A stretch of 64,000 nucleotides of DNA from Chthonomonas calidirosea T49 (GTDB lineage: Bacteria > Armatimonadota > Chthonomonadetes > Chthonomonadales > Chthonomonadaceae): the NCBI RefSeq assembly GCF_000427095.1, contig NC_021487.1, forward strand, positions 1-64,000. Reading direction: 5' to 3'. Both the position numbers and the translations under genes were made by a program. Each line of letters starts with the position of its first letter. The stretch's first letter is position 1. The notes beneath the pieces were generated by a model. That model was not told where the DNA came from. It saw nothing but the letters and a program-made list of their open reading frames with translations, and did no database searches. Below are positions 1 through 9,438 of the stretch, piece after piece.

Positions 1-502
1 TCGGAGGGTCTATCTGATAGGCCCAGCCATGGTGGTTGTGCACAAGGAAAAGGTGGGCGATAATGGTTTTCCAATTGTCTATTGGTATCGCTGCATCCCA
101 GAAAGCCTGCGATTTCTGGTTCATACCTGGGATGCAGAAGATGATGAGGAGGGAGAAGGCTAGGGCGGCGTAGTAGGGTGGGAGGATGCGGCGTGCTCGG
201 CGTTTCACATAGTCTGCTATTCCATTGGGCAAGGTGCCGTTTGGGGTGCGTGTGACGGGCAGCATGAGCACATAGCCGGAGAGGACGATGAAGACGACGA
301 CAGCTTCGTGGCCGAAGGCGAAGAGGAAATGCAGCAGCCCATTCCAGAGGGTAAGAAGCAGAGGGGGCAGATGGGTGCGTAGAGCGACTGGGCTCAGAAA
401 GAAGGTAAGGAAGGTATGGTGCATAACAACGAACAGCGCGGCAACCCCACGTAATCCGTCGAGATACTCGATGCGGACACGGGGTTTATAGCTAGATGAC
501 AA
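1..502 (-). CDS. Acyltransferase 3 family membrane protein (C-terminus beyond left edge)
   Basis: The visible 167 residues are the N-terminus of an OafA/YrhL-type membrane O-acyltransferase, a family that transfers acyl groups to sugars, polysaccharides or lipids at the cytoplasmic membrane. The family hallmark YLDGLRGVAALFVVMHH follows the start closely. After it come a hydrophobic segment with a conserved-looking FVVLSGY-like stretch (here FIVLSGYVLM) and a KRRARRILPPYY motif typical of the second loop. I chose the TTG start at 502 because GGGAGG lies 8 bases upstream and the family motif begins a few residues later. The rest of the gene is outside the window, so its substrate cannot be inferred. 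Confidence 0.85.
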   Translation of the reverse strand, partial: MSSSYKPRVRIEYLDGLRGVAALFVVMHHTFLTFFLSPVALRTHLPPLLLTLWNGLLHFLFAFGHEAVVVFIVLSGYVLMLPVTRTPNGTLPNGIADYVKRRARRILPPYYAALAFSLLIIFCIPGMNQKSQAFWDAAIPIDNWKTIIAHLFLVHNHHGWAYQIDPP

Positions 503-579
503 AATAGGGCCTCCCTTCTAGCGCGTGCTAGGTAGTAACATGGGATAAGATAGTGAAGCTTTCGATGTCGCGAAACCGA

Positions 580-1026
580 CTAAAGAATCGTGTAGGTAGC
601 GACCTCATCTGGGCCGAGCCAGTGGGCTTTGTAGAGGGTTATATAGGCACCTACCTGGTCGTTAATGGCGTCTATATTGACCACTAAATCCACCACATGG
701 TTGGTAACGTCCTGCCCGTTATAGAAGACCCTTGTGAACTCGAAGGCGAAGGCTGGATGTACGTTCTCTATCATCAGGCTATGTCCTGGAAAGTACATCT
801 CCAGGCGTCCCGGAAAGATTCCTACCCGAGCAGAAGGGTTATCCTGAGGGGCTACATAGGCATCTATCTCCCCTCCGAGACGTATACCGCCTTGTGCCGG
901 CTCTCCGTACTCGTTACGCCCTGCATGAAGTTCCACGTAGAGCTGTGAAGCAGGAAACTCCTCTCCGTTGTTAAAGAGAGTGGTGGTGTCCCAATCGCCC
1001 TCGGTTTTAAACACAAAATGGTTCAA
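580..1026 (-). CDS. Hypothetical 148-residue protein
   Basis: I do not recognise this family. The TTG start at 1026 is supported by AAGGAGG 8 bases upstream. The product is acidic, has no signal peptide or membrane segment, and is rich in beta-prone stretches such as QLYVELHAGRNEYG and VGAYITLYKAHW, so a small soluble beta protein is plausible. It sits 36 bases downstream of the next minus-strand gene and could be co-transcribed with it. Coding potential is supported by the good ribosome site and balanced composition; function is unknown. Confidence 0.6.
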   Translation of the reverse strand: MNHFVFKTEGDWDTTTLFNNGEEFPASQLYVELHAGRNEYGEPAQGGIRLGGEIDAYVAPQDNPSARVGIFPGRLEMYFPGHSLMIENVHPAFAFEFTRVFYNGQDVTNHVVDLVVNIDAINDQVGAYITLYKAHWLGPDEVATYTIL

Positions 1027-1062
1027 TGCCCTTCCTCCTTTTCCGCTTGTATAGGATGGCCG

Positions 1063-2103
1063 CTAGTTTTGCGTTGTTGCGGGCGCGACTCCTACTTGTA
1101 TTATATAATATTGGCGGCCTTGTTGCTGCAACACGAAGCTCACCGCCACGGTATGCTCTTGCCCTTTACGGTCTTTATAGGTATGTGTACCGCTGACAAG
1201 GTAGATATGGGGGGCTTTCTGCTGAACCTGCTCGAGCTGGAATCGAACGGTTTTAGACGCCCGGAAGGCATCTTGTGTCATGCTCAGATAGTCGGACGCA
1301 TCGAGGGAGTAGTTGTATTTGCCGTTGAGAAACACCGCAATAAGTTCATTGCGGCGAAGGTGACGCGCAAGGGGGTCTAGGTCGCTTTTTTGCCAGGCGT
1401 TTTCGATGTCGGCGATGGCGTTGCGCAGATTTACATCGAGTTTCGGGTCGTTGGCGGAGTAGATGGGACCACCCTTCCCTAAATAGTAATGGTTAACATC
1501 GCTATTTTCATTAGATTGTGACTCCTCCGTACTACGGTTGGCTTCGTTAGGCGAAGGCACATAGCTTGCCGGCGGGGGTTGGATGGTGACCCCATAGAGG
1601 TCGAGATAGGGAGGGCAGAGATCGTAGTAGGTGCCGTATAGAGAGGGCACGGTTAGCCCGTAGGCCCCATAGGTAGAGTAGTAGGGATAGAAGGCAAGGC
1701 CTCCAGGGAAGTAGGTATCGTACCAAGGCAGTACGTAGACGGTGGTTGTGCTATTACGCGAGAGCTGGTTACGATAAGAGTAGCCTTCGAGAGTGCGTTG
1801 AAACCGGTCAAACGCGGTGGTAGGGGCTGGGTTGATGACGGTGACGCCACGGAGCACGTTATCTTGCGTGCTTTGTGGAGGTGGAGAGGGGTTCGTTATC
1901 TGCGGTGGCCTAACCCGTATAGGCGGGGTAGGAGGGCTTGGGGCGCGCATAGGGGGAGGGGCCGGTGCGACGCGCGGTGGTGGTGCAGGTGCCATGGGGC
2001 GCGCGCGGCTTTGGGCTAATGCGGAGTGCAGTCCCAACGGAGAGAACCCTAGAACCCAGGCGCTCAGTACCGTCCACAAAAGCGTTCGGTAAGGATTATT
2101 CAT
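1063..2103 (-). CDS. Secreted proline-rich protein of unknown function
   Basis: The 346-residue product has an N-terminal signal peptide (hydrophobic core WTVLSAWVLGFSPLGL, Ala-rich end near residue 30). A roughly 50-residue tract dominated by proline follows. Next is a Tyr/Pro-rich middle, then a more regular C-terminal domain from about residue 225 with charged helices and strands. The ATG at 2103 is preferred over one 17 codons upstream because AGGAG lies 8 bases before it. The proline tract suggests a wall- or periplasm-spanning linker, which is inference. No enzyme motif is visible. It may form a two-gene unit with the downstream 148-residue gene. Confidence 0.7.
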   Translation of the reverse strand: MNNPYRTLLWTVLSAWVLGFSPLGLHSALAQSRARPMAPAPPPRVAPAPPPMRAPSPPTPPIRVRPPQITNPSPPPQSTQDNVLRGVTVINPAPTTAFDRFQRTLEGYSYRNQLSRNSTTTVYVLPWYDTYFPGGLAFYPYYSTYGAYGLTVPSLYGTYYDLCPPYLDLYGVTIQPPPASYVPSPNEANRSTEESQSNENSDVNHYYLGKGGPIYSANDPKLDVNLRNAIADIENAWQKSDLDPLARHLRRNELIAVFLNGKYNYSLDASDYLSMTQDAFRASKTVRFQLEQVQQKAPHIYLVSGTHTYKDRKGQEHTVAVSFVLQQQGRQYYIIQVGVAPATTQN

Positions 2104-2239
2104 GGTTTTCTCCTTACTCTGCAGGGGTTGGTACCCTTTGGATGCAGATGGCATAAAGACTTCTACTTCCTTCTACGTGCTTTCCTTAAAAGGAATTCCT
2201 AGGGATTAAGGTAAAGGACGGTAGCGTTACAGGCGCCTG

Positions 2240-2269
2240 TTGCTTTTTGATGGCTTGATTGCGTATAAT
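2240..2269 (+). promoter_or_regulatory. Predicted sigma-70-type promoter of rpmE
   Basis: TTGCTT (2240-2245) and TATAAT (2264-2269) are separated by 18 bases. The rpmE start codon follows about 37 bases after the -10 box. This is a consensus-based prediction. Confidence 0.5.
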
Positions 2270-2305
2270 ACAATGAGGCTTACTGCTAAGAGAAAGGATT
2301 GGTTC

Positions 2306-2509
2306 ATGAAAGAGGGTATCCATCCGGAATATAAGCCGGCTCGTGTGATATGTCAGTGTGGGAACACCTTTGAGACCCGGTCTACCAAAGAGGTTCTGCG
2401 CGTGGAAATATGTTCTGCATGCCATCCCTTCTTCACGGGCAAGCAGAAGATTGTGGACACAGAGGGCCGAGTGGAGAAGTTCCTTCAGAAATATAAGATG
2501 AAGGCTTAA
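2306..2509 (+). CDS. rpmE: 50S ribosomal protein L31, zinc-binding type
   Basis: The 67-residue product is a full-length L31 (HPEY near the start, [25 protein letters not shown]). It carries the zinc-binding cysteines of the C+ form: CQC near residues 17-19 and CSAC near 37-40. The ATG at 2306 is chosen because family members start two to four residues before HPEY and GAAAGGA lies about 9 bases upstream. It is followed by a DUF1385 gene, an association common in other bacteria. Confidence 0.95.
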   Translation: MKEGIHPEYKPARVICQCGNTFETRSTKEVLRVEICSACHPFFTGKQKIVDTEGRVEKFLQKYKMKA

Positions 2510-2591
2510 CGCTCTGGTTAACGTGAATCGCCGACGCCTCTTCCCTGTAGAGTACAGTGGGAGAGGCGTTCTGTTTAAAGGGGGAAAGGAG

Positions 2592-3572
2592 ATGGATAAG
2601 GACGCTTGTAGGCTGCCGCCGGAGCTTTTTCGATACGGTGGGCTGGCCGTTCCGGAAGGGGTCATGATGCGGGGTCGTCGTTATTTTGCCATCGCCTGCC
2701 GTCTGCCCGACGGCACGATTCTGGTGGACAAAGAGCGGTTGGACTCGCGATGGCTTTATCGGCTTGGCAATGTGAACATCCCCTTCGTCCGCGGCATTTT
2801 TGCGTTGCTCGATACGATGACGCTGGGAATTCGATCGTTGCTATTTGCCTCACAGGTTCAGGTGAAGGCAGCGCAAGGCGAGGGGCCGATAGACAAGCCG
2901 CAGAGCATCGGTAGCGGTGCCATCCTTGCCACGGCCATTCTCAGCTTCGTCTTTGCCCTTCTGCTTTTCAAAGCGCTACCAACCTACCTCACCCAGTTTT
3001 TTGTGCGAGGGCCTCTGTCGTCGGAAAAAGCGCATCTGTTGAACCTATGCGATGGCCTCATTCGTTCGGCGCTCTTTTTAGGCTACTTGGGGCTTGTGTC
3101 GCGAGATAGGCATGTTCGGCGGCTTTTTATGTATCATGGGGCGGAGCACAAGTCTATCAATACTCTGGAGTCGGGACAGCCCCTCACGGTGGAAAACACC
3201 CTACGCGCTTCCCGCATTCATCCGCGCTGTGGTACGAGCTTTGCGGTGCTGGTGTTGTTTTTAGATCTGGTGACTGTGACCTTCTTGCCACGCCCCGCAT
3301 CGTTTCTTTGGCGCTTTCTGCTTCAGACAAGCATCGTGCCGATCATCGCGAGCGTTGGGTACGAGTATATCCGTTTAGCAATGCGCCTTCAAAAGGTTCG
3401 GGCATTGCGCTGGCTCCTTACGCCCACATTGGCGGCTCAGTATTTAACCACGCGCGAGCCGGAAAGGGAGCAGGTCGAGGTTGCACTAGCCGCTCTTTAT
3501 GAGGTGTTGAAGGCAGATGGATATGCGGCATGGATACCGCAGGCCTCTCTCGTCGTGCCCGAATCGCCTTGA
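2592..3572 (+). CDS. DUF1385 family membrane protein (YqhQ-like)
   Basis: The product of about 326 residues has the DUF1385 signature GGLAVPEGVMMRG near the N-terminus, the central YHGAEHKSINTLESG block and RIHPRCGTSFAV. Several hydrophobic segments indicate an integral membrane protein (about residues 100-145, 165-185 and 215-270). Its biochemical role is not established. The start at 2592 places the family motif near residue 16; a GTG at 2523 would add 23 unrelated residues. In many bacteria this gene lies with rpmE, prmC and prfA, and here prmC/prfA are 4 kb away on the other strand. Confidence 0.88.
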   Translation: MDKDACRLPPELFRYGGLAVPEGVMMRGRRYFAIACRLPDGTILVDKERLDSRWLYRLGNVNIPFVRGIFALLDTMTLGIRSLLFASQVQVKAAQGEGPIDKPQSIGSGAILATAILSFVFALLLFKALPTYLTQFFVRGPLSSEKAHLLNLCDGLIRSALFLGYLGLVSRDRHVRRLFMYHGAEHKSINTLESGQPLTVENTLRASRIHPRCGTSFAVLVLFLDLVTVTFLPRPASFLWRFLLQTSIVPIIASVGYEYIRLAMRLQKVRALRWLLTPTLAAQYLTTREPEREQVEVALAALYEVLKADGYAAWIPQASLVVPESP

Positions 3573-3762
3573 TGGATCGAGAGCCTATTGGCATTCAGAG
3601 GCCGTCTTCGTTTGCACGGCGCCAGGCGGTTGCTTGACATCCTAAGATACGTTCATTTAGCTGTACCCTCTGCTAAAAAGATTGTAAGACGAGATAACAT
3701 CGCATAGCTCAGGTCGCCGCCAATACACAGTAGTATTGCGAGATAACTCCATACGCCTCTGC

Positions 3763-4554
3763 TTAAACGGGAGGTCGAGTGAAATTAGCACGAGGAGGGA
3801 TAACTTCGATGTGCTGTAACGGAAATATCTCCACATCCACTTTGGCGGCATAGTGAACAAGCGGCTCTTCTAGGGGACGGCTTAGGCCCGCCGATGCGAT
3901 GAGGCTTTCTTGGCTCTCCACTAACTTTGCCGTCTGCATGGGGTAGGGGGTGTGATGAATACGTCCGCGATAGACTTTCCGATTCTGCACGGTATAGAGA
4001 ACATAACGCTCTAGCAAAAAATGCTCCAGCGTGCCTGGCTGCGCCGGCGAGGGCGTATCTAGGGGATGGGCGCGAAGTTTCGAGAAAGCGTGTGAGCGGC
4101 CTATGCGTCGTGAGACGTATTCTATCTCTCCACTCGGTGTGCATTGTACCTTCATAACCGCCCAAAAGTAAGGCAGCTTCCAGAGGGCACGTGCTATGAG
4201 AACAGCAAGAGGATTGGAGGCATCCAAGCTGAAGAACCACACACCGGGGTCTTGCCCTTGCAGGTGGACGTAGGTACGCACATTGGTTTCATGGAAGGAG
4301 GAGAGGCCGGGAATTGCAAGAGCCCAAGAGGGTCTAACGCCTTGCATTGTAAAGGCGATAAGCCCTATGTAGGCGCACCCTTGGTACGTGTCTAACGAGA
4401 GCGGAGGAGGGATATAGGGGCGTAGAAGCTCTTCTGAGAGAGGCCAGTGGAGGAAGAGGAGGTGGCGCCACCGTTGTCGCATCACAACGCGCTCGTTTGG
4501 GCGCTGTGTTGGCGCCAGACGATTGAGGTCGTTGTCAGTTGTGCCGATGGACAT
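3763..4554 (-). CDS. DUF2071 family protein (YqjF-like)
   Basis: The 263-residue product matches DUF2071. It has MRQRWRHLLFLHWPL near the start, the IPPPLSLDTYQGCAYIGL block, and the later FHETNVRTYV and GVWFFSLDASN segments. The family has an acetoacetate-decarboxylase-like fold and no firmly assigned reaction. The start at 4554 is supported by AGGAGG 5 bases upstream; longer reading would add 56 residues unrelated to the family. It overlaps the stop of the upstream DCC-family gene by 20 bases, so translation is probably coupled. Confidence 0.85.
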   Translation of the reverse strand: MSIGTTDNDLNRLAPTQRPNERVVMRQRWRHLLFLHWPLSEELLRPYIPPPLSLDTYQGCAYIGLIAFTMQGVRPSWALAIPGLSSFHETNVRTYVHLQGQDPGVWFFSLDASNPLAVLIARALWKLPYFWAVMKVQCTPSGEIEYVSRRIGRSHAFSKLRAHPLDTPSPAQPGTLEHFLLERYVLYTVQNRKVYRGRIHHTPYPMQTAKLVESQESLIASAGLSRPLEEPLVHYAAKVDVEIFPLQHIEVIPPRANFTRPPV

Positions 4555-4927
4555 GACATCCTCCTGTGCGGCTTTGGCGTGGAAAAAGGAGCCTATCAAA
4601 AATATCGCGATGATTCGCAACGAAACGATATGCCGCTTCGAGAAGCCAAACCAGCGGGGGATAGGAGGCCCAGCGTGCCAACTTACCACCGCCAATGGAC
4701 TCCAGAAGGAACAGGACTGCACGGGCGCCGCGTAAGACCTTGCCGTCGGCGGTTATGACGTGAACGGCCTGCGCGCACGCCCTGCGTAGCTCAGGCGTTA
4801 GGCGAGGATCTTGTGCCGTTTGGTAAGGAACCGCCTCAAAGAGGTGTTGGCGATCTCGGCGTAAAAGCCACTCCACCGTTCTTTGACAGAAGCCGCACTC
4901 GCCGTCCCAAAGAATCGTATGTCGCAC
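4535..4927 (-). CDS. DCC-family thiol-disulfide oxidoreductase-like protein (DUF393)
   Basis: The 130-residue product opens with ILWDGECGFCQRTVEWLL. The DGxCGxC motif is the hallmark of the DCC family, related to thioredoxin folds. The later ITADGKVLRGARAVLFLLE segment also fits. The start is GTG at 4927. Its gene end overlaps the DUF2071 start, and the two families are often neighbours, which suggests a shared but unknown role. Confidence 0.85.
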   Translation of the reverse strand: MRHTILWDGECGFCQRTVEWLLRRDRQHLFEAVPYQTAQDPRLTPELRRACAQAVHVITADGKVLRGARAVLFLLESIGGGKLARWASYPPLVWLLEAAYRFVANHRDIFDRLLFPRQSRTGGCHVHRHN

Positions 4928-5105
4928 GGATCTTGATCCTTTCCTTACAACCCTCTCTTCCTATTACGTTGCTAGACGCCCTATGCGACGAGTTTACGGA
5001 CAAGCGGTTTTCAGATGGTTTGGCGGAGGGGCTTACGGCTTACCGGGACTGTTTGCCAACGAAGAAAGGCTTATCTCCGCCACCCAAAGCTGGGAGTTCA
5101 CGGTG

Positions 5106-6329
5106 CTATTTTATAGGATGAGAGGCCTGCCAGAAATAGAGGAGGAGAAAGGCGATGGTGTTGTTGGTTCCGTGAACTATCATGCTCATCCATAACGAGC
5201 GGGTTTTCTCGTAGACAATCCCTAGCACAAGGCCGATAGCGAAAATAGGAAGTATAGCGAGTGGGTCCATATGAACGAGGGCAAAAAGAAGCGAACTGAG
5301 AACAAGGCCATGTTTCATCCCAAAGCGGTTCCGCAGAGTGGTGTAGAGCCATCCACGGAACAGCGTCTCCTCCGCGATGGGAGCGAGGAACACCCCTATG
5401 AGCACGAACCCCAAGCGTGACCAGCCGTGTAGCTTTAAGAACAACCTGTCTGCTAGTCCTTGAACCTGAGAAAGCCAAGACGCGTGAGGAAAGAGGAGGT
5501 GCAGCACTTGAAACTGAACGTTCCCCAGGAGGGTGCCAAGCAGAAAGACGGCAAACCCGATCCAGGGTGCTAGGAGAATCAATAGAGGAGGAGTGGGAAG
5601 TTTGAACCCTGCCTGTCGGAGGGAGGGGTATTTCCTGCGAACAAGGACGATACCAAGGAGGAAGAGCAGCCCTTCGAAGAGGGTTTGTGCGAAGAGGATA
5701 AGGGCTACATGCGAAGAGGACATCCTTAAGATGTCTAGGAAAAAGGCCACGAGACCGTAGAAACTCCCAGCTATCCAAGCCGCCCATAAGGAACCGGTCT
5801 TTTCGTAGAGGAGTGTAAGGAGGAAAAAGAAAAGGGCATGCTCCATCGCATAGATGAGGGAGTGTTGAACGAGAAGAGACAGCAGCCCTGTCGCGAGGGC
5901 TACTAGCAGGCTTGCCGACAGGACGCTTCGTGACTGCCGCAGAGTGCGATAAAGCCATCCTTGAAAAAAGAGCAGTTGCGTTGGCAAGACGATGAGGAGG
6001 AGAAGGATAAGTAGCGGAGCGTGAAGAGAGTTCCTCAGCATGGAGTCAGTAAGTTTTAGTTGCTGCTGAGAGAAAGAGGCAAGGGCAGGAACGCTCTGCA
6101 AAGCGCGAAATAGAGCGGAGAGCAGAATCTGGCAAATTTCGGCGGCGATAATCTGGCCAAAGCTCCATAGAAGTATGTAGGGTATTTGCGAAGACGGTGG
6201 AGGGTTGAGCCCTATCTGCTCCCGCGTTGCTTTTCGACGAGCGAGCAGTCTCCATGCCAGCAGGCCAAGGAGAACGCTCAGCAGCACGCGCTGAGCAAAG
6301 TGAGCCGAATAGGTGTGTGCCGTAAGCAT
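5106..6329 (-). CDS. CPBP family intramembrane protease (CAAX protease/bacteriocin-processing type)
   Basis: The 407-residue product has about ten hydrophobic segments. The C-terminal half carries the CPBP motifs in order: EETLFRGWLYTTLRNRFG (glutamates plus Arg), SSLLFALVHMDP (His) and HGTNNTIAF (His/Asn). These are the residues of glutamic intramembrane proteases of the Rce1/ABI group. The longer N-terminal half is another membrane region. The start at 6329 has AGGAG about 10 bases upstream. It lies 45 bases downstream of the ABC ATPase gene; the substrate is unknown. Confidence 0.88.
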   Translation of the reverse strand: MLTAHTYSAHFAQRVLLSVLLGLLAWRLLARRKATREQIGLNPPPSSQIPYILLWSFGQIIAAEICQILLSALFRALQSVPALASFSQQQLKLTDSMLRNSLHAPLLILLLLIVLPTQLLFFQGWLYRTLRQSRSVLSASLLVALATGLLSLLVQHSLIYAMEHALFFFLLTLLYEKTGSLWAAWIAGSFYGLVAFFLDILRMSSSHVALILFAQTLFEGLLFLLGIVLVRRKYPSLRQAGFKLPTPPLLILLAPWIGFAVFLLGTLLGNVQFQVLHLLFPHASWLSQVQGLADRLFLKLHGWSRLGFVLIGVFLAPIAEETLFRGWLYTTLRNRFGMKHGLVLSSLLFALVHMDPLAILPIFAIGLVLGIVYEKTRSLWMSMIVHGTNNTIAFLLLYFWQASHPIK

Positions 6330-6374
6330 GCTTAGTCGTACTCCTATGAGATGTGGGCGTCTATAGGCCCGAAT

Positions 6375-7154
6375 CTATTTGTTGAGGTAGCGAAGCAGCT
6401 CCTCTTCGTCTGGGCTCCCTGTCAGCTGTAGAAATATCTCTTCAAGGCTGGGGGCGTTTTTATCGGTTGGGGCAGTAAGAGATTGCGCCTTTAGCTCCTC
6501 TATGGTGCCTTGAGCGATTAGGCGTCCTTTATTGATGATGGCCACGCGATGGCAGAGCTGTTCCGCAATGCCGAGGCTATGGGTGGAGATAAAGATGGCG
6601 GCGCCGCGTTGGGTAAGAAACCGCAGAACCGATTGGATGAGCCGAGCGCCGCGAGGGTCGAGGCCCACCGTGGGCTCATCGAGAAAGACGACAATGGGAT
6701 CGTGAATAAGCGCTCCGGCCAGCACGATCTTTTGACGCATTCCGCGCGAATAGCTTCCGATGAGGGCATTCCCTTTATCTTCTAACTCGAAGAGATGTAG
6801 GAGATTCTCAATGCGCTCCCTGCGTCCAACCCGCGGTACTCGGTAGAGATCGGCCATGAGTTCGAGGAACTCCCTTCCGGTAAGTTTGTCATAGAGGAAG
6901 GGGTTATCGGGGATATAGGCAAGGAGGCTTTTGGCCGCAATAGGGTCGCGGTGCACATCGTATCCACCGATGAGGCAGCGACCGGCGGTTGGGCGCAGGA
7001 GGCCAGTGAGCAGCTTTATGGTGGTGGTTTTGCCGGCTCCATTCGGGCCGAGAAACCCAAATATCTCCCCGCCTTCCACCGTTAGGCTAACGTCTTGTAC
7101 TGCCGGCATATTGCCATAGTAGCGGGTAAGGTTGTAACATTCGATGAGGGGCAT
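6375..7154 (-). CDS. ABC transporter ATP-binding protein
   Basis: The 259-residue ATPase has Walker A GPNGAGKTTTIK (about residues 35-46), a signature segment YSRGMRQKIVLAGAL, and Walker B VVFLDEPTVGLDP followed by an H-loop ISTHS. The overall form resembles CcmA/NatA-type exporters with a short C-terminal extension. No permease gene is adjacent, so the partner is unknown; the CPBP protein downstream is not a typical permease. It begins 3 bases after the prmC stop codon, suggesting an operon prfA-prmC-ABC-CPBP. Confidence 0.92.
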   Translation of the reverse strand: MPLIECYNLTRYYGNMPAVQDVSLTVEGGEIFGFLGPNGAGKTTTIKLLTGLLRPTAGRCLIGGYDVHRDPIAAKSLLAYIPDNPFLYDKLTGREFLELMADLYRVPRVGRRERIENLLHLFELEDKGNALIGSYSRGMRQKIVLAGALIHDPIVVFLDEPTVGLDPRGARLIQSVLRFLTQRGAAIFISTHSLGIAEQLCHRVAIINKGRLIAQGTIEELKAQSLTAPTDKNAPSLEEIFLQLTGSPDEEELLRYLNK

Positions 7155-7157
7155 CCT

Positions 7158-8063
7158 TTAGCCTCGATACCTCTGCTGCTGTAGAGGGGAGTTTGTGTGG
7201 GCTAAACAGCCCGCTATCCGCCCGCACACGGCGCGCTCCACGGAGGCGAGATCGCGGAGAACCTCAATTTGGGAGTAGCCATTCGCTTCAAAAAGCGACC
7301 GAACTTGCGCGGCTTGCCCCCAGGCGACTTCCACAAGGAGCCAGCCGTTAGGAACGAGCAGGTCTCGAGCCTGTTCCACAAGCACGCGATGAAAAGTGAG
7401 CCCATCCGGCCCCCCATCCAACGCATGGCGCGGCTCGTAGTCACGTACCTCCGGCTGCAGCTCACCGATCTCTGCAGAGGGAATGTAGGGAGGGTTGGAA
7501 ACGATGAGAGCAAAGCGGTGCGGTTTGAGCGCAGAAAGCTTGTCACCACGTACGAGCGCTAAACGTTCGGCTACCTGATGGCGCCGAGCATTAAGGCGTG
7601 CCACCGAGAGCGCATCGGCCGCTATATCTACGCCGATGGCGAACGCTTCAGGAACATGTTTCAAAAGGCTAACGGCAATACAGCCGCTTCCGATCCCGAT
7701 ATCGGCAAATACGGGAGGATAAGCGGTCTGGCGTAGGCAGGCGATGCCGCGTTCCACAAGCAGCTCGGTCTCCGGACGTGGGATCAATGTCGCCGGAGTG
7801 ACGATAAACTCCAGCCCAAAAAACTCCTGGGTGCCTCGAAGATAGGCTAACGGCGTACGTCGGATGCGCGCTGCGACGAGCTCTTCGAGGCGTTTTTGTT
7901 GTTCCGGGGAGAGGGGGTCTATGAGGTCGGCAACCACATGAGAACGAGGTCTTCCGGTGGCGAGACTTAGCAGAATCTGTGCCTCGAGACGTGCCTCTGG
8001 AATGCCCGCCGCCTTAAGCTGGCACTCTACCGCACTTATCGTATCTAGGGTCGAAACAGCCAC
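7158..8063 (-). CDS. prmC: Release factor glutamine methyltransferase
   Basis: The 301-residue product is PrmC (HemK). It methylates the glutamine of the GGQ motif in class I release factors, using S-adenosylmethionine. An N-terminal helical domain is followed by the SAM-binding ADIGIGSGCIAVSLL motif and the catalytic NPPY in VSNPPYIPSAEI. The start is GTG at 8063. It lies 15 bases after prfA, its substrate gene, which is the classical pairing. Confidence 0.95.
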   Translation of the reverse strand: MAVSTLDTISAVECQLKAAGIPEARLEAQILLSLATGRPRSHVVADLIDPLSPEQQKRLEELVAARIRRTPLAYLRGTQEFFGLEFIVTPATLIPRPETELLVERGIACLRQTAYPPVFADIGIGSGCIAVSLLKHVPEAFAIGVDIAADALSVARLNARRHQVAERLALVRGDKLSALKPHRFALIVSNPPYIPSAEIGELQPEVRDYEPRHALDGGPDGLTFHRVLVEQARDLLVPNGWLLVEVAWGQAAQVRSLFEANGYSQIEVLRDLASVERAVCGRIAGCLAHTNSPLQQQRYRG

Positions 8064-8078
8064 CGCCGTCTGCTCTCC

Positions 8079-9209
8079 TTACGATTTCATGCGCGCTGTT
8101 GCCACTTTCGCTGCGGCGGGCTCGTTGCCTTCTGCGACCTCTTTCAAGCGTTCGGCCTGGTCGGCTGTGATAAGGGCATCTATGAACGGCTGAATATCTC
8201 CATCCATAACGGCAGAGATGTTGTAGATGGTAAGGCCGATACGATGGTCGGTCACGCGGCCGTCGGGAAAATGGTAGGTGCGAATCTTTTCAGAGCGCTC
8301 ACCGGTTCCCACTTGCGAGCGTCGTGCGCCGGTGCGCTCCTCTTGCTGCTGACGACGTTGAATCTCATACAGACGTGTTCGCAGCACATTGCGGGCTTTA
8401 ATTCGGTTTTGGAGTTGGCTCCGTTCATCCTGGCAGGTAACGACGATGCCGGTAGGTTTATGAATGAGACGGATGGCAGTGGCCACCTTCTGTACATTTT
8501 GCCCGCCGGCGCTGGAGGAGTGGTATACCTCCTCGATGATGTCGTCTTCGTTCAGTTCCACGTCCACCTCCTCGGCCTCTGGCAACACGGCCACGGTAAC
8601 GGTAGAGGTTTGGAGGCGGCCGTTCGACTCGGTGACGGGCACGCGCTGTACCCGATGGACGCCGCCTTCATATTTCAGCTGACTATAGGCACCTTTACCC
8701 TGTATCTCGAAGACGGCCTCCTGCACTCCGCCAAGTCCGGTCTCTTGCAAGGAGAGGATATCTACCTTCCATTTGCGTCGTTCCGCATAACGCATGTACA
8801 TGCGCAAAAGCTCGGCGGCAAAAAGTTTTGCCTCCTCCCCACCGGCTGCTGGACGAATCTCGACGATGACGTTACGTTCGTCATTGGGGTCTTTGGGCAA
8901 AAGCAGGAGGCGTATCTGATGCGCGAGCTCCTCCTGTTTCCGCTCGGCCTTTTCGAGCTCCTCTTGATAGAAGCTGCGCTCTTCGCCTTCGGCGGTCTTC
9001 AACATCTCTTTCGCGTCGGCAACGTCTTGCTCGACGCGCTTGTACTGCCGATAGGCTAAAACGACGTCCTCGATCTCGCTTTGTGCCTTTCTGGCCGTCA
9101 TGTAGCGTTGGTAGTCAACGCTGAATTCTGGATCGTTGATCTGGTCTGTCAGCTCTTGATAGCGCTTATCTAGCTCTTCTAATCTATTTCTTGCTTGTTC
9201 TAACAACAC
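8079..9209 (-). CDS. prfA: Peptide chain release factor 1
   Basis: The 376-residue product is a class I release factor. The GGQ loop is present as HSSSAGGQNVQKVATA, and the stop-codon recognition tripeptide is PVT (in RVPVTES). That is the PxT form of RF1, which reads UAA/UAG, and not the SPF of RF2. The GGQ context (GGQNVQKV) resembles cyanobacterial-type RF1 more than the common GGQHVNTT. The start is GTG at 9209. prmC follows immediately. Confidence 0.93.
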   Translation of the reverse strand: MLLEQARNRLEELDKRYQELTDQINDPEFSVDYQRYMTARKAQSEIEDVVLAYRQYKRVEQDVADAKEMLKTAEGEERSFYQEELEKAERKQEELAHQIRLLLLPKDPNDERNVIVEIRPAAGGEEAKLFAAELLRMYMRYAERRKWKVDILSLQETGLGGVQEAVFEIQGKGAYSQLKYEGGVHRVQRVPVTESNGRLQTSTVTVAVLPEAEEVDVELNEDDIIEEVYHSSSAGGQNVQKVATAIRLIHKPTGIVVTCQDERSQLQNRIKARNVLRTRLYEIQRRQQQEERTGARRSQVGTGERSEKIRTYHFPDGRVTDHRIGLTIYNISAVMDGDIQPFIDALITADQAERLKEVAEGNEPAAAKVATARMKS

Positions 9210-9438
9210 GGTTGGGTTTCCTTATCCTCATAGAGGTTTGGTTTCTGATCCTATAATACGTATTTGCTAGGTTTTACAGCGAGGAGATGGCAACCTTTTT
9301 ATTTTACCCTTCTCGCGATACGTGGAGGCCTGAGAGAGCGGGGCAAAGCCGTATCAGGAAGACCTGCCGTGTTGGACAGGGGAGGGAGTTTTGGAAGCGC
9401 TTGCAGGGAGCCATTTTGTTCACGCTACGATCTTGTGT

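Noticed and set aside
4555-4722. Upstream extension of the DUF2071 gene
   Set aside because: It would overlap most of the DCC-family gene, and the residues are unrelated to the family; the AGGAGG site supports 4554.
8244-9059. 271-codon open frame opposite prfA
   Set aside because: prfA is certain on the other strand; the antisense frame has no motif or ribosome site.
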